The translations under genes were made by a program, and so were the position numbers. Positions 7,215 through 7,632 of a stretch of DNA of 7,632 nt are shown in pieces. Every line of letters begins with the position of its first letter. The first letter of the stretch is position 1. The notes under the pieces were generated by a model that saw nothing but the letters and a program-made list of their open reading frames with translations, searched no databases and was not told the DNA's origin. The DNA lies in assembly GCA_023229725.1 (NCBI GenBank), contig JALNYR010000125.1, forward strand, positions 1 to 7,632, read 5' to 3'. The DNA comes from Dehalococcoidia bacterium. GTDB lineage: Bacteria; Chloroflexota; Dehalococcoidia; GIF9; AB-539-J10.

Positions 7215-7376
7215 GGTCGCGATGGGTACGTGCCGCCGTATGTGCTGCGCGGCATCTGTCCGCTGGCTGGCGTTCGTGGTGCTCTTCTGGATGGCGGAGT
7301 TGAGTGAGAGGGTTTCGTTTCGCCCGACGCTGGTCGGTTGAGTCGTGTGTGAGAGCTAACACAGCAGTAACGGGAG

Positions 7377-7397
7377 AGGAGGTAGATGCCTATGTAG
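7377..7397 (+). promoter_or_regulatory. SD plus tiny ORF (ATG CCT ATG TAG) in the leader of dctP3
   Basis: AGGAGG (7377-7382) is followed after 3 bases by ATG CCT ATG TAG (7386-7397). Starting at the second ATG, 9 bases from the SD, gives a pure start-stop; starting at the first gives Met-Pro-Met. The stop is 67 bases before the dctP3 GTG. The arrangement resembles the AGGAGG-ATGTAA element at 564-581. Function is inferred only. Confidence 0.4.
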
Positions 7398-7407
7398 CAG
7401 TGTTGTG

Positions 7408-7434
7408 CGGCGTGGCCGTGACTCCCCCACGCCG
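7408..7434 (+). promoter_or_regulatory. Leader hairpin between the tiny ORF and dctP3
   Basis: CGGCGTGG (7408-7415) pairs exactly with CCACGCCG (7427-7434) around an 11-base loop. It lies 10 bases after the tiny ORF stop and 17 bases before the dctP3 SD. Ribosomes on the tiny ORF would reach the foot of this stem, which makes a coupled role possible but unproven. Confidence 0.4.
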
Positions 7435-7464
7435 ATAGTAACGCATTTCTCAGGAGGGAAGGTA

Positions 7465-7632
7465 GTGAATAGGAAAGCTATAGGCCTGCTGGTTACTGCA
7501 GTGGCGTTGATAGGGATGCTCATCGTCGGTTGCGCCCCCGCGGCGACTCCGACGACGCCCACGACGCCAACAACCCCGACCACCCCGACCACCCCGACCA
7601 CCCCGACGACCCCGACGACTCCGACCCAGCCA
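7465..7632 (+). CDS. TRAP-type substrate-binding lipoprotein, N-terminal part, cassette 3
   Basis: Only 56 codons are in the window. GTG at 7465 follows AGGAGGG (7452-7458) by 6 bases. The signal peptide runs MNRKAIGLLVTAVALIGMLIVGC, with lipobox LIVGC and Cys23. Then come APAAT, eight PTT units and PTQP at the window edge. The signal peptide design, the linker, the GTG start and the promoter match the two dctP genes, so this is very probably the receptor of a third TRAP cassette. The binding domain is not visible. Another lipoprotein receptor that shares the linker style, for example an ABC-type one, cannot be strictly excluded. Confidence 0.8.
   Translation, partial: MNRKAIGLLVTAVALIGMLIVGCAPAATPTTPTTPTTPTTPTTPTTPTTPTTPTQP
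7549..7632 (+). repeat. Pro-Thr-Thr linker repeat, 8 units, in dctP3
   Basis: Eight 9-base PTT units and PTQP follow the lipobox region. Three consecutive units are identical at base level (CCGACCACC), a likely site for slippage. It ends at the window edge. Confidence 0.95.

Overview
The window carries an array of TRAP (tripartite ATP-independent periplasmic) transporter operons. It opens inside the 3' end of an enolase-superfamily dehydratase gene (to 490). Two complete cassettes with the order substrate-binding protein (DctP), small permease (DctQ), large permease (DctM) follow: 641-3669 and 4020-7078. The first 56 codons of a third binding protein run off the right edge (7465-7632). All genes are on the + strand, and I see no RNA gene, IS element or CRISPR.

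The cassettes are clear paralogues. Hand alignment gives about 75% identity for the mature binding proteins, about 77% for DctQ (both 168 aa) and about 85% for DctM (both 444 aa, no gaps). Codon third positions differ freely, so the duplication is not recent. The layout is also shared. Each binding protein starts at GTG behind a strong Shine-Dalgarno (SD). A GC-rich hairpin of 15-16 bp sits between dctP and dctQ. The dctQ stop overlaps the dctM GTG start in a GTGA tetranucleotide. A 14-15 bp hairpin closes each operon. Cassettes 2 and 3 have related TTGACA-N17-TAnGAT promoters about 255-280 bases ahead of their dctP starts.

The binding proteins look like lipoproteins: a lipobox Cys, then a Pro-Thr-Thr repeat linker of 6, 7 and 8 units in the three copies, then the solute-binding domain. 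A lipid anchor plus a long linker suggests a cell without a free periplasmic receptor pool. With the high GC content, the GTG starts and the neighbouring enolase-superfamily enzyme, my best guess is a Chloroflexota lineage (Dehalococcoidia or SAR202-like). This is inference from protein style, not proof. The likely job is sodium-coupled uptake of organic acids, perhaps the sugar acids that the upstream dehydratase would use.

The least explained material is in the dctP leaders. Leaders 1 and 3 each hold a consensus SD followed by an ATG with an immediate or near-immediate stop codon, 59-67 bases ahead of the true start. In leader 2 the main SD faces an ATG-TGA overlapping the GTG start. These start-stop elements, the leader hairpins and the conserved dctP-dctQ hairpins are the main candidates for undescribed regulation.
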